From: Paenochrobactrum gallinarii
GTDB lineage: Bacteria > Pseudomonadota > Alphaproteobacteria > Rhizobiales > Rhizobiaceae
NCBI RefSeq assembly: GCF_014205685.1
Contig: NZ_JACIIU010000001.1
Coordinates: 248,001-312,000 of the forward strand
Reading direction: 5' to 3'
Length of the DNA: 64,000 bases
The position numbers and the translations under genes were made by a program. A model generated the notes under the pieces. It was not told the origin of the DNA. It saw only the letters and a list, made by a program, of their open reading frames with translations, and searched no databases. Below, in pieces: positions 54,293 through 63,960 of the stretch (position 1 is the stretch's first letter; every line of letters starts with the position of its first letter).

Positions 54293-54345
54293 TGTCCCCC
54301 CTCTCCAAAGGCAGCATTTTATCCAAGCGATAAAAGGGTACTCAC

Positions 54346-54789
54346 ATGTATAATCATATTCTCATCACCACAGACGGTTCCGCTCATTCTGCAAAATCAG
54401 TTGATCAGGGCTTGAAGCTGGCGCAAAAGCTAAGCAGTAAAGTAACTATTGTTACCGTGACTGCTCCTTATACTATTTCTGGTCTGCCTGGCGGCTGGAC
54501 AGACACGCAAGCCTTCATTGACCAATATGAAGAAGAGTGGAAAAACTTTGCCGAAAAAACCTTGAGTGAAGCAAAAAAGCGTGCTGACGAGCTCAATGTT
54601 ACGGTTGAAACTCTGCACACCAGCAATGTTTCTGCTGCTGACGCTATTCTCGCCGCATCAAAAAAACTAGGTTGCGATCTCATCGTTATGGCATCACATG
54701 GCCGCACTGGCTTGAAGCGTATGCTGCTTGGCAGCCAGACCAATGAAGTGATCAATATGAGCGAAGTACCGGTTCTAGTCGTTCGCTGA
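54346..54789 (+). CDS. Universal stress protein, UspA family
   Basis: A single-domain Usp protein of 147 residues: HILITTDGSAHSAKSVDQGL at the start and GRTGLKRMLLGS, with the G-2x-G-9x-G-S/T ATP-binding pattern, near the end, followed by VPVLVVR. So it is of the ATP-binding kind. The family supports survival under stress such as growth arrest or low oxygen. An FNR-like box upstream suggests induction at low oxygen. The gene is alone and ends at a bidirectional terminator. Confidence 0.93.
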   Translation: MYNHILITTDGSAHSAKSVDQGLKLAQKLSSKVTIVTVTAPYTISGLPGGWTDTQAFIDQYEEEWKNFAEKTLSEAKKRADELNVTVETLHTSNVSAADAILAASKKLGCDLIVMASHGRTGLKRMLLGSQTNEVINMSEVPVLVVR

Positions 54790-54810
54790 TTAAAGTATAT
54801 TCATTACGAT

Positions 54811-54843
54811 AAAAAGAGCAGTTTATTAAGGCTGCTCTTTTTT
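54811..54843. terminator. Bidirectional terminator between uspA and the PhzF-like gene
   Basis: AAAAAGAGCAG and CTGCTCTTTTT form a perfect 11-bp stem with a 10-base loop and T/A runs on both sides. Confidence 0.85.
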
Positions 54844-54847
54844 ATTC

Positions 54848-55762
54848 TCAGATATAAAGATGTCCTTCGGCTACTTTTACCGCACTGCCGCCAATGCGCG
54901 CATTGGTAATTTTTTGCTGTTTAATATCTAGTTCGAGCCGGATGCGCGACTGGCGCTCCATTTCAATGCCCTGCTCAATCCAGATCTGCGTCTCGCCATC
55001 AAGCGGCTGATCAAATTTATGCACCACACCCGAAAAAGCCGCTGCGGCTGATCCTGTTGCCGGATCTTCATAAACATTGCCCTCGGTCACAAACATCCGC
55101 GCATGATAGTCACTGTCAAACAGCCGTGTGTCGCGGCAATAAATATAGATCGGCAGTGAGCGGCCATTCACATTGGTGAGATTTTCGCGCACAAAAACCG
55201 GATCAACCGAAACTTTGGCAGCGGCAATCATATTGGCCACAGGCACCATCAGATAAGGCGCACCAGCACTCCACACACCGGGTACATGGTTTTCAAAGCC
55301 GATTTCATGCGCACCAAGCCCTATGGCTGCGGCGGCTTCCTCTTTTTCAACCTTGATGTCCAGTTGTTTTGGCAATTGCGGCAGATCAAACTCGGCAAAG
55401 CTGACTTTACCTTGACTATTGACCACACAACGCACTAAACCGATTTTTTCTTCCAGCACGACAATCTGATCGACTTCCGTTTCGCTCTTCAGCTTTGCAG
55501 CCAGCGAAATTGCCGTGCCAACGGTCGGATGACCTGCAAAAGGCAGCTCAAAATTCGGGGTGAAAATGCGCAAAGCAGCCATATGCAGCGGATTTTCAGG
55601 CGCAGAGATAAAAACCGTCTCAGACAGATTAAATTCACGCGCAATGGAAAGCATCGCAGCATCGCTCAAATCTTGAGCATCATGAACAATCGCCAACGGA
55701 TTGCCAGCCAAAGCCTTATCGGTAAAAACATCATAGACTTCATAAAATCTTGCAGATGACAT
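54848..55762 (-). CDS. PhzF family isomerase/epimerase
   Basis: A PhzF-like protein of 304 residues: YEVYDVFTDKALAGNPLAIV at the N-terminus, EFNLSETVF with the catalytic Glu, FELPFAGHPTVGTAISLA, and EDPATGSAAAAFSG in the second half, all conserved in this two-domain diaminopimelate-epimerase-like fold. Phenazine synthesis genes are absent, so it is one of the many PhzF relatives with unknown substrate. It stands alone between terminators and is read towards uspA. Confidence 0.92.
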   Translation of the reverse strand: MSSARFYEVYDVFTDKALAGNPLAIVHDAQDLSDAAMLSIAREFNLSETVFISAPENPLHMAALRIFTPNFELPFAGHPTVGTAISLAAKLKSETEVDQIVVLEEKIGLVRCVVNSQGKVSFAEFDLPQLPKQLDIKVEKEEAAAAIGLGAHEIGFENHVPGVWSAGAPYLMVPVANMIAAAKVSVDPVFVRENLTNVNGRSLPIYIYCRDTRLFDSDYHARMFVTEGNVYEDPATGSAAAAFSGVVHKFDQPLDGETQIWIEQGIEMERQSRIRLELDIKQQKITNARIGGSAVKVAEGHLYI

Positions 55763-55884
55763 CCGGTAATTGCCTCACAGAGCTACCAAAACCTAAGGTT
55801 TCTGCCGCTCGGTTTTTTCAGCGGCACCTCATTGCGCCTCTATAGATAACCAATTTTATTACAATGTCATCTGCTGGTTACAGT

Positions 55885-56595
55885 TTATTTGCCACTAAAA
55901 TGCCAGTCAGCAAATGCCCTCACATATGTGGGCGTCACCTCTCCCATCACACCTGCGGCAGAAATCGCAATAACATCATCCAGTTCCGGTTCGGCTTGCT
56001 GTGATAATGTCTCACGAATTGCTATTATCAATTCAGCGGCTGTCTTCTCAAAATAATGACGTTTGAACAAAGCGATCGAGCGATTGCCGGTCACAAGTGC
56101 ATAGCCCTCCTCTACGCGTGCATCCCGCAAATCGAGCCCCGTCTCTTCTTTCACCTCGCGCTGCATATTATAATCATAATCAACTCGCCCCTGTTTCACA
56201 TCATGATCATCAATTGACCCAGCCGGAAAATAAATACGTGAGGCACCCGCCGTTGAGCCTGCCATCCGCGCAGCGATCAGCACATTATCTGATGAAACAA
56301 TGACGCCGATGCCGAAAATATGCCAAGGACGTACTGGTTCTGAATCTTTGCGCCAATACATCAAGGTCGCATAAGCATCGCGGATAAACCCTGCTTCAAG
56401 CACACCATTGTTAAAACGTGCTTCAGGTGCCAGATAAAGCTCACCATTAAAAAGCGTAGGTTGTTTTTGTATGTCCTGCCGCCAGTTTTCTGCAATGGCC
56501 TCACGATGTTTTACCGCATAATCAAGTGGCCCGTCGATAATGCGCACATCAACCTGTGTGGCTCGGTAAACAGTATTCTCACGACATTCATTCAT
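55885..56595 (-). CDS. Nudix hydrolase
   Basis: About 236 residues. The Nudix box is near residue 150: Gly in AGSIDDHDVKQGRVDYDYN, then REVKEETGLDL, giving the REx2EExG catalytic core. The long N-terminal part (DYAVKHREAIAENWRQDIQK, FNGELYLAPEARF) is typical of the larger Nudix proteins that act on nucleotide derivatives such as ADP-ribose-like or coenzyme compounds; the substrate is not known. ATG 56595 is preferred to 56634 on the family start, since the ribosome site is weak for both. Confidence 0.88.
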   Translation of the reverse strand: MNECRENTVYRATQVDVRIIDGPLDYAVKHREAIAENWRQDIQKQPTLFNGELYLAPEARFNNGVLEAGFIRDAYATLMYWRKDSEPVRPWHIFGIGVIVSSDNVLIAARMAGSTAGASRIYFPAGSIDDHDVKQGRVDYDYNMQREVKEETGLDLRDARVEEGYALVTGNRSIALFKRHYFEKTAAELIIAIRETLSQQAEPELDDVIAISAAGVMGEVTPTYVRAFADWHFSGK

Positions 56596-56682
56596 CGGCT
56601 TGCCCCATTTAACGCATGTCGCACCATAGCGCACAGCACTTGCAAGTTTAAACAGCGGATGATCAAAAAATATCAGCCAATA

Positions 56683-56722
56683 AAAAACCGCCCTGCCTTA
56701 TTTAAAAGACAGGGCGGTTTTT
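56683..56722 (-). terminator. Terminator after ilvC and the IlvC-tail copy
   Basis: AAACCGCCCTG and CAGGGCGGTTT form a strong stem with a 15-base loop, and A and T runs lie on both sides. It lies where ilvC transcription, read leftwards, should end. Confidence 0.8.
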
Positions 56723-56743
56723 AATCATACGGCCATTGCCAAA

Positions 56744-56785
56744 TGAGTTGCCCGCCTTACCGGCCAGCTTGTTATTAGCAATCGC
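56744..56785 (-). repeat. Degenerate copy of the end of ilvC
   Basis: Just after the ilvC stop, and in the same frame, the minus strand reads IANNKLAGKAGN, against [12 protein letters not shown] at the end of IlvC: 8 of 12 residues and about 30 of 38 bases are the same. It is probably an old tandem duplication of the gene's end. The frame goes on for some 20 codons more to a stop near the terminator. Confidence 0.7.
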
Positions 56786-56815
56786 CCACGCGACCAAAGC
56801 CGCGAAAATAATAAA

Positions 56816-57847
<1,032 letters not shown>

Positions 57848-57897
57848 TTATGTTAAAGCGTGTTATTTTTTAAGGCGTCCTTGCGGTTGCCGTTCCT

Positions 57898-58572
57898 CTA
57901 TGCCCCGTAGAGAGCAAAAAACTGTCGTGTTGCCCGTCGTGCATCACGAATAACTTCTGCATCACCCAATTTGCGCTCATCCCCCAGCAACAAACGGATT
58001 TGCATATCGCGCACAACCAGACCGAAAAATGTCCGGAAGGCTTCTTCAATATCATCAAAGGCCAGCAAACCAGCCTCCTGCCCCATGGTCAAAACTGGGT
58101 TAAGACGTGCAGCCATGGCTGCCGGCCCATTGGCCACCACAATGCGTCCCAAGGCTGATTTTCCCGACCCTGCATGACTGACCGCTAAACGGTTCAAAGC
58201 AATGGAGGTTTCGCCAGACAAAACCAGCAACCAGTCACGGGCAAAATGTTCCAGTGTGGAAAACAGCGCTTCCGCGTCCAGTTTTTCACGCGCCACTGGC
58301 ACAACCCGCACTTTGGACGCTTGCCAGCGCACCATTTCGGTCAGCAAGCCGTCACGGTCACCAAACCATTTATAGAGGCTTTCCTTCGAGCAGTTGGCAG
58401 CGCGCGCAATGCCGGATGTGGTCAGTGCACGGTCGCCCCCTTCCACCAGCAAACGCAACGCCTGCTCCAGAACATCGTTCTGACGCGGCGACAAACCTTG
58501 CGGGAACTCAGCGCGCACATCGGCTGCTGCTTCATCCTGCAATGGGTTGTGATGCGTATTTTCTGCTGACAT
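57898..58572 (-). CDS. TetR family transcriptional regulator
   Basis: A TetR-type repressor of 224 residues with an extended N-terminus. The HTH is near residues 50-75: TTSGIARAANCSKESLYKWF, followed by GDRDGLLTEMVRWQ. The C-terminal ligand domain has FARDWLLVLSGETSIALNRL and FRTFFGLVVRDMQIRLLLGD. It has its own operator-like palindrome and a strong promoter just upstream, so self-repression is likely. ilvC follows after 62 bases and could be cotranscribed. The ligand is unknown. Confidence 0.9.
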   Translation of the reverse strand: MSAENTHHNPLQDEAAADVRAEFPQGLSPRQNDVLEQALRLLVEGGDRALTTSGIARAANCSKESLYKWFGDRDGLLTEMVRWQASKVRVVPVAREKLDAEALFSTLEHFARDWLLVLSGETSIALNRLAVSHAGSGKSALGRIVVANGPAAMAARLNPVLTMGQEAGLLAFDDIEEAFRTFFGLVVRDMQIRLLLGDERKLGDAEVIRDARRATRQFFALYGA

Positions 58573-58599
58573 GACGGAATAAAGCTCCTCCAGATTCCA

Positions 58600-58623
58600 A
58601 ACCTGTACCGTACGGTACGGTTC
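58600..58623. promoter_or_regulatory. Operator-like palindrome before the TetR gene
   Basis: GTACCGTACGGTAC (58605-58618) is a perfect 14-bp palindrome, extended by AACC and GGTT on the outside with one base of slip. It lies just downstream of the -10 box, the place expected for self-repression by the TetR protein. Confidence 0.75.
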
Positions 58624-58626
58624 TTA

Positions 58627-58655
58627 TTCATAAGAGCAGATTCTATAACCGTCAA
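58627..58655 (-). promoter_or_regulatory. Sigma-70 promoter of the TetR gene
   Basis: On the minus strand TTGACG (58650-58655) and TATGAA (58627-58632) are separated by exactly 17 bases. The start would fall at or in the palindrome operator. Confidence 0.7.
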
Positions 58656-58706
58656 GAGTGTTTTACATTTCCTCTGAATTTTGAAATTTAATTACGCAAA
58701 CATGCT

Positions 58707-60626
58707 TTAAATATTCACCTGCGTCCCGATTTCCACCACGCGCCCTGTCGGAATATGGAAATATTGTGTGGCATCGGCAGCACTACGTGCCAATATGATG
58801 AAATATTTTGATTGCCATAATGGCATCTCTGATTGAGGTGATGCTTTTAAACTACGCCGTGACAGAAAAAATGACGTGGTCATAATATCGTATTTCCAGC
58901 CAAGCTTACGACAAGCACCCAAAGCGCGCGGAATATTGGGCTGCTGCATATAACCAAAGCTCAAAGTCACCTGCATAAAACGCTCGTTAAATTGCGACAC
59001 GCGCGCACGATCTGCCGCCTTCACCCATGGCTTATGCGCTGTCACGATGGTGAGAAACACATTGCTCTCATGCAAAACTTTGTAATGTTTCAAACTATGC
59101 AACAAGGCTGTGGGCGCAGATTGAAGATTGCTGGTCAGAAAAACTGCCGTTCCAGGCACTAATAAAGGTGGTTTCTTATCAAGCTGCTTCACAACAGCTT
59201 CCAGCTCCACCTCGCTTTTTCGGGTTTTAGCAAGCAATAAACGCGAGCCGCGCACCCATGTCCACATCGTCAAGCCGACAAGTGCTGCCATCAGCAGAGA
59301 CACCCAACCGCCTTCCAGCACTTTAAAAATATTGGCTGTGAAAAACAGCAGATCAATTACTAGAAATCCGGCAATCAACGGCACGACAACAGCCAGGCGC
59401 CATTTCCACACTTTGGACATCACAAAGAACAGCAGGCTGGTGGTCACCAGCATATTGCCTGTAACGGCAATCCCATAAGCAGAAGCCAGATTGCTGGATT
59501 TTTCAAAGCCTAAAACCAGCAAAATGACCGTCACCCCAAGCACCAAATTCACTTTAGGAATATAAATCTGCCCATGCAGCTTTTCTGATGTGTGCTGAAT
59601 TTCAAGCCTTGGCAACAACCCCAATTGCACAGCCTGACGTGCCACAGAAAAGGCACCACTTAAAACAGCCTGACTGGCAATCACGGTTGCGAGGGTTGCC
59701 AAGATCACCATCGGCCAAAGCGCGAAACTCGGCAACATCTGATAAAATGGCAGATCAGGCACGCCGCCCAACTGGCCCATATGCGACAATACGAATGCCG
59801 CCTGCCCAAAATAATTGAGCAGCAAGCACGGAAACACGATCCAAATCCACGCCCGTACAATCGGTTTGACACCAAAATGTCCAAGATCGGCATAGAGTGC
59901 TTCTGCCCCTGTCATCGCCAGAAACACCGCCCCGACCGTAATAAAGGCAGTCGCAGGGCTGGAGGTTAAAAAGTGAAAGGCAAAATAAGGGTTTAACGCC
60001 GCCATGACGCTTGGATCATCAAAAATATGCAGCAGTCCAAAACCGCCTAAGGCCACAAACCAGATAAGCATTACAGGACCGAAAATAATCGCGACTTTGC
60101 CGGTGCCGTATTTTTGAATAGCAAACAGGCCGAGCAGAATAGTCACTGTAATCGGCACAACAAAATGGTTCAGATCGGGAGCGACAATCTCCAAACCCTC
60201 CACGGCGGAAAGCACAGAAATCGCTGGCGTTATCACCGCATCGCCAAAAAAAAGTGCCGCACCACAAATGCCGACACCTAAAATAATATCCGGATGTTTT
60301 TTAACACCGCTTTGCACCAGCGCCATCAGCGATAAAATACCACCCTCACCATTATTGTCGGCGCGTAAAACGAAAAACACATATTTGACGGTGACAACCA
60401 GCGTCAAAGCCCAAAAAATCAGCGAAACAACACCTAAAATATCGGCACGTTCAATCGTACCACCGCCACTGGCAGCGCGCAAAGCTTCACGAAAGGCATA
60501 AATAGGACTGGTGCCTATATCCCCATAAACCACGCCCAAAGCGCCGAGGATCAAGAGCCGCATCGAATCCGGCTTCGGATCATCTATCTCCAGATCATCA
60601 TTTTCAAAACGTGAGTGTTGAGACAT
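58707..60626 (-). CDS. kup: Low-affinity potassium transport protein Kup
   Basis: Potassium:proton symporter of the KUP/HAK/KT family in the inner membrane, about 639 residues with twelve membrane segments and a soluble end. Blocks: LLILGALGVVYGDIGTSPIY, LRADNNGEGGILSLMALV, GDAVITPAISVLSAVEGLEI and the end RVVEIGTQVNI, the same as in Brucella Kup. It is complete. ATG 60626 or the upstream ATG 60653 may be used; neither has a strong ribosome site. It lies downstream of pdxJ, read in the same direction with a 235-base gap. Confidence 0.94.
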   Translation of the reverse strand: MSQHSRFENDDLEIDDPKPDSMRLLILGALGVVYGDIGTSPIYAFREALRAASGGGTIERADILGVVSLIFWALTLVVTVKYVFFVLRADNNGEGGILSLMALVQSGVKKHPDIILGVGICGAALFFGDAVITPAISVLSAVEGLEIVAPDLNHFVVPITVTILLGLFAIQKYGTGKVAIIFGPVMLIWFVALGGFGLLHIFDDPSVMAALNPYFAFHFLTSSPATAFITVGAVFLAMTGAEALYADLGHFGVKPIVRAWIWIVFPCLLLNYFGQAAFVLSHMGQLGGVPDLPFYQMLPSFALWPMVILATLATVIASQAVLSGAFSVARQAVQLGLLPRLEIQHTSEKLHGQIYIPKVNLVLGVTVILLVLGFEKSSNLASAYGIAVTGNMLVTTSLLFFVMSKVWKWRLAVVVPLIAGFLVIDLLFFTANIFKVLEGGWVSLLMAALVGLTMWTWVRGSRLLLAKTRKSEVELEAVVKQLDKKPPLLVPGTAVFLTSNLQSAPTALLHSLKHYKVLHESNVFLTIVTAHKPWVKAADRARVSQFNERFMQVTLSFGYMQQPNIPRALGACRKLGWKYDIMTTSFFLSRRSLKASPQSEMPLWQSKYFIILARSAADATQYFHIPTGRVVEIGTQVNI

Positions 60627-60861
60627 ATGCGAAAAGCTGCTTCCGCCGTTCATGCTCTGACGCCTTATAAATTAAGTGATGCGGCCTGCTTGGAATAAGG
60701 CACCATATTTACTGCCTGTCTGCAAGCGCAAAAAACGTAAACTAACGACATGAAATGCGTTCTGTGTTAAAATGGTATTATTCTAAAGAAATAGCCTGCA
60801 CTTTACTACAACGTACAGGCCATATCAAACAAACCCAGTTAATTGGGTGAAAGTTTAAACT

Positions 60862-61602
60862 TCAACTTTCCAAAGCGGCAATAAAACGCTTAACGCTTGC
60901 CTCCATGCCGTAAATCAACGCATCTGCCGTGAAGCCATGACCAATGGAAACTTCCTTCAAAGACGGTATCACCTTGGTCAGTGCCGGAATATTCTCGACT
61001 GTCAAATCATGCCCCGCATTGACCTCCAAGCCAAGACTGTCTGCTTTAGCAGCAGCCAGACGCAGTTTTTCAAGTTCTGCCGCAGCCTTTTGCGGCTCAT
61101 CATAAAAAGCACCATAAGGGCCGGTGAAAAACTCTACCCTGTCAGCCCCCAATTGCTTGGCAATATCCAAGCCCTTTTCGGTCGGGTCAGCAAACAGCGA
61201 CACACGCATATTTTGTGCCTTGAGGCGTGCAATAACGGGTGCCAGCATGGGTGCGCTTTTGTCAAAATCCCAGCCGTGATCAGAGGTCGATTGCGCCGGA
61301 TCATCAGGCACCAGCGTCACCTGCTCCGGCTGATGCTTTTCCACCAGATCAAGAAAATGTTCGCTTGGAAAGCCTTCGACATTAAACTCGGCATGGGGAA
61401 ATTCATCATCCAAAACTGCGCGAATATCAGCCAGATCGCTAAAGCGGATATGACGCTGATCGGGGCGCGGATGCACGGTCAAACCACAAGCACCAGCAGC
61501 CAAAGCAATGCGCCCAAGTCCGGTAACACTTGGCCACGGCAAATCACGACGATTGCGCAACATAGCGATAGCATTCATATTTACAGATAATTTTGCCGGC
61601 AT
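60862..61602 (-). CDS. pdxJ: Pyridoxine 5'-phosphate synthase
   Basis: Last step of the DXP-dependent vitamin B6 pathway: joins 1-deoxy-xylulose 5-phosphate and 3-amino-2-oxopropyl phosphate. The protein has about 246 residues, a TIM barrel: [95 protein letters not shown] and [18 protein letters not shown] 61602 has AGGGG 5 bases upstream; the longer frame to 61665 adds unrelated residues. Confidence 0.96.
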   Translation of the reverse strand: MPAKLSVNMNAIAMLRNRRDLPWPSVTGLGRIALAAGACGLTVHPRPDQRHIRFSDLADIRAVLDDEFPHAEFNVEGFPSEHFLDLVEKHQPEQVTLVPDDPAQSTSDHGWDFDKSAPMLAPVIARLKAQNMRVSLFADPTEKGLDIAKQLGADRVEFFTGPYGAFYDEPQKAAAELEKLRLAAAKADSLGLEVNAGHDLTVENIPALTKVIPSLKEVSIGHGFTADALIYGMEASVKRFIAALES

Positions 61603-61781
61603 GGCCGCCCCTGTCTTTATCAATTCAAGTAGGGATTGATTACAAACCCCGCATCCATTGGTCAATGATGCTATATTAGAGCAAGGTTTTTAGCCAAAGC
61701 CGGTTTTCAGCCGTTTTGCTATGCCACGAGAATGCCATTTCCTGCGCTCACACTAAATCACTCAGCACAAGGAGAAGCTTC

Positions 61782-62174
61782 ATGCGCAATGACACTGTTT
61801 CAGCCATCCGCAAAATTGAAACCAACCGTGATGATTTATTTGCCTATGAAATAACCGGCCATATCACCAGTGCGGAAGTTGAGAATATTTATGGCTTACT
61901 CACTGGCGCTTACAGCCAGTACGAAACAATCGATCTCTTGATCCGGCTTGTCGACTATGAGGGCATGGATTGGCCAACGCTGTTTTCACAAACAACGCAA
62001 GACCTGCGCAAAGATGCGCTCAAACATTTGAAAAATTATGCCGTCATCAATGGCCCATTATGGCTTGAAGCCAGCATCGCATTGGTGCAGCCATTTCTGG
62101 ATGTCAAAATCAGAGCCTTTGCCGCCGATGACGAAGGCGAGGCTTGGGCTTGGCTCAATGCCAAACCCCTTTGA
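61782..62174 (+). CDS. SpoIIAA-like (STAS-related) protein
   Basis: A protein of about 130 residues of the SpoIIAA-like family (PF11964 type): ITGHITSAEVENIYGLLTGA, TIDLLIRLVDYEGMDWPTLF, KNYAVINGPLWLEASIALVQ and the end GEAWAWLNAKP. These proteins resemble STAS domains but usually lack a phosphorylated Ser and their roles are poorly known. AAGGAG stands 7 bases before the ATG. Its stop is two bases before the stop of the convergent helicase gene. Confidence 0.88.
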   Translation: MRNDTVSAIRKIETNRDDLFAYEITGHITSAEVENIYGLLTGAYSQYETIDLLIRLVDYEGMDWPTLFSQTTQDLRKDALKHLKNYAVINGPLWLEASIALVQPFLDVKIRAFAADDEGEAWAWLNAKPL

Positions 62175-62176
62175 GC

Positions 62177-63304
62177 CTATTTAACGATGATCAGACTTTC
62201 AGCCGCGCGTGTGATGGCGGTATAAAGCCAGCGCTCGCGTGTATCACGGAAAGCATAGCTCTCGTCAAACAACACTACATTGTTCCACTGCGAACCTTGC
62301 GCCTTATGGGTGGTCAAAGCATAGCCATAATCAAAATCATCAAAGCGCTTTTTGGTGCTCCACGGAACTTCTGTATCCGGATCTTCAAACTGCGCTTTCA
62401 GCAATTTGATCTTGGCAACGCCACGACCCGGCTCATCATCTTCCGGCGAAACCAGCAAATTAATGCCAGGTTTCACTGTTTCGCGTGATGAAGTCATCAC
62501 TTTCCACAAGGAACCATTGAGCAGGCTTTTGGCCGGATCATTACGCAAACAGACAAGCTTATCACCCGCTTGCGGATAATCGGCGGTAAACCCCTTTAAT
62601 TCACGCAGACGCTGATTATAGCGCTTGCGCGTTCTGTTGGTGCCAACCAGCACCTGATCGGCTGCCAGCACTTCGGCCTGATCGACTTGCGATTTAGAAA
62701 TAACGCGCGCACGGCCATAGTCACCATACTCAAGATCGCGCCCTTCCCGCACATCCAGCGCCATCTGGATAATCGGGTTATCGCGTGCCTGACGGTGAAT
62801 TTCGGTCAGCAAAAAGTCCGGCTCATGTTCAGTAAAGAAACCACCGCCGGAAATCGGCGGCAACTGACCCGGATCACCCAGCACCAAAATAGGTGTGCCG
62901 AACGACATCAGATCGCGCCCCAGCTGCTCATCAACCATCGAGCATTCGTCAACGACGATCATGCTGGCTTTGGCGACAGGGCTTTGGCGGTTTAATGAAA
63001 ATGTCGGAGCAATGGATGTTTTGCCCGTTGTTTCATCTTCCACTGCTTCTTCGCCGCGCGGACGATAAATCAATGAATGAAGGGTGCGGGCATTGCTCGC
63101 ACCTTTGCTGCGCAAAACCTGCGCGGCCTTACCTGTAAAGGCTGCGAACTGAACATCGCCATCGACATGTTCAGCAAAATAGCGCGCCAATGTTGTTTTA
63201 CCAGTCCCCGCATAGCCGAACAGGCGAAAGATCGGGCTACGACCCGCCTTCAACCATTTTTCGACTTCCTGAAGAGCCTGATCTTGTTCCGGTGAAAACT
63301 GCAT
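62177..63304 (-). CDS. RecD-like ATP-dependent DNA helicase
   Basis: A superfamily 1B helicase of 375 residues: Walker A FRLFGYAGTGKTTLARYF near residue 30, GKAAQVLRSKGASNARTLHS, Walker B MIVVDECSMVDEQLGRDLM, motif III LVLGDPGQLPPISGGGFF, and the C-terminal UvrD_C_2 motif DYGYALTTHKAQGSQWNNVV followed by LYTAITRAA. It is smaller than RecD2 and has no exonuclease domain; recB and recC are not beside it. It probably acts alone in DNA processing. The gene is complete. Confidence 0.93.
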   Translation of the reverse strand: MQFSPEQDQALQEVEKWLKAGRSPIFRLFGYAGTGKTTLARYFAEHVDGDVQFAAFTGKAAQVLRSKGASNARTLHSLIYRPRGEEAVEDETTGKTSIAPTFSLNRQSPVAKASMIVVDECSMVDEQLGRDLMSFGTPILVLGDPGQLPPISGGGFFTEHEPDFLLTEIHRQARDNPIIQMALDVREGRDLEYGDYGRARVISKSQVDQAEVLAADQVLVGTNRTRKRYNQRLRELKGFTADYPQAGDKLVCLRNDPAKSLLNGSLWKVMTSSRETVKPGINLLVSPEDDEPGRGVAKIKLLKAQFEDPDTEVPWSTKKRFDDFDYGYALTTHKAQGSQWNNVVLFDESYAFRDTRERWLYTAITRAAESLIIVK

Positions 63305-63363
63305 ACCCCTTCAGACAGGATTCGGCGCGGAAGGGCAAGGCCAACCGGAACAAAGAGTGAAGA

Positions 63364-63960
63364 TTATTTTAACATTGGCCAAAGACTGGCCACTAAAAGC
63401 AATGCCATCACAATATTAAAGAGTTTCAGTTTGGCCGGATCGGAAAGCCAGTTACGCATCAATGTGCCAAAACCTGCCCACACCGAAACGCTTGGGAAAT
63501 TAACCAGCGCGAAAACGCCACTGACCAGAAACAGTGACAGCCAGTAATTGTCATGACTGACATAAGTGGCAATGCCGGTAACGCCCATCACCCATGCTTT
63601 CGGGTTTACCCATTGAAAAGCGGCCGCCTGCAAAAAACTCATCGGCTTGCTATCCGCCTTTTTGCTTTCGCCAACACTGGTGGAGGTAGCAATTTTCCAT
63701 GCCAGATAGAGCATATAAGCCCCACCGGTAAATTTTAACGCCAGATAAAGCACCGGCACCATTTCCAACAAAGCGCCAAGCCCCAAACCAATGCCAATCA
63801 GCAGCACGAAAAAGCCAACACCAATACCGATCATATGTGGCAGCGTACGGCGAAAACCAAAGTTTACGCCCGATGCCAGCAGCATAAGATTGTTTGGGCC
63901 CGGTGTGATTGAAGTCGCAAAGGCAAAAACTGCAAGGGTCAAAAATATTTCAGCAGACAT
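63364..63960 (-). CDS. LysE/RhtB family amino acid exporter
   Basis: A membrane protein of 198 residues with about six helices: VFAFATSITPGPNNLMLLAS at the N-terminus (the family's conserved TPGPN), FGFRRTLPHMIGIGVGFFVL, ALKFTGGAYMLYLAWKI and AAFQWVNPKAWVMGVTGIA. LysE-type proteins export amino acids or derivatives with proton exchange; the substrate is unknown. It ends 60 bases before the helicase start on the same strand. Confidence 0.92.
   Translation of the reverse strand: MSAEIFLTLAVFAFATSITPGPNNLMLLASGVNFGFRRTLPHMIGIGVGFFVLLIGIGLGLGALLEMVPVLYLALKFTGGAYMLYLAWKIATSTSVGESKKADSKPMSFLQAAAFQWVNPKAWVMGVTGIATYVSHDNYWLSLFLVSGVFALVNFPSVSVWAGFGTLMRNWLSDPAKLKLFNIVMALLLVASLWPMLK

Noticed and set aside
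60937-61590. Open frame of 217 codons on the plus strand across pdxJ
   Set aside because: Antisense shadow of pdxJ with irregular composition rich in Cys, His and Arg and no recognisable domain.
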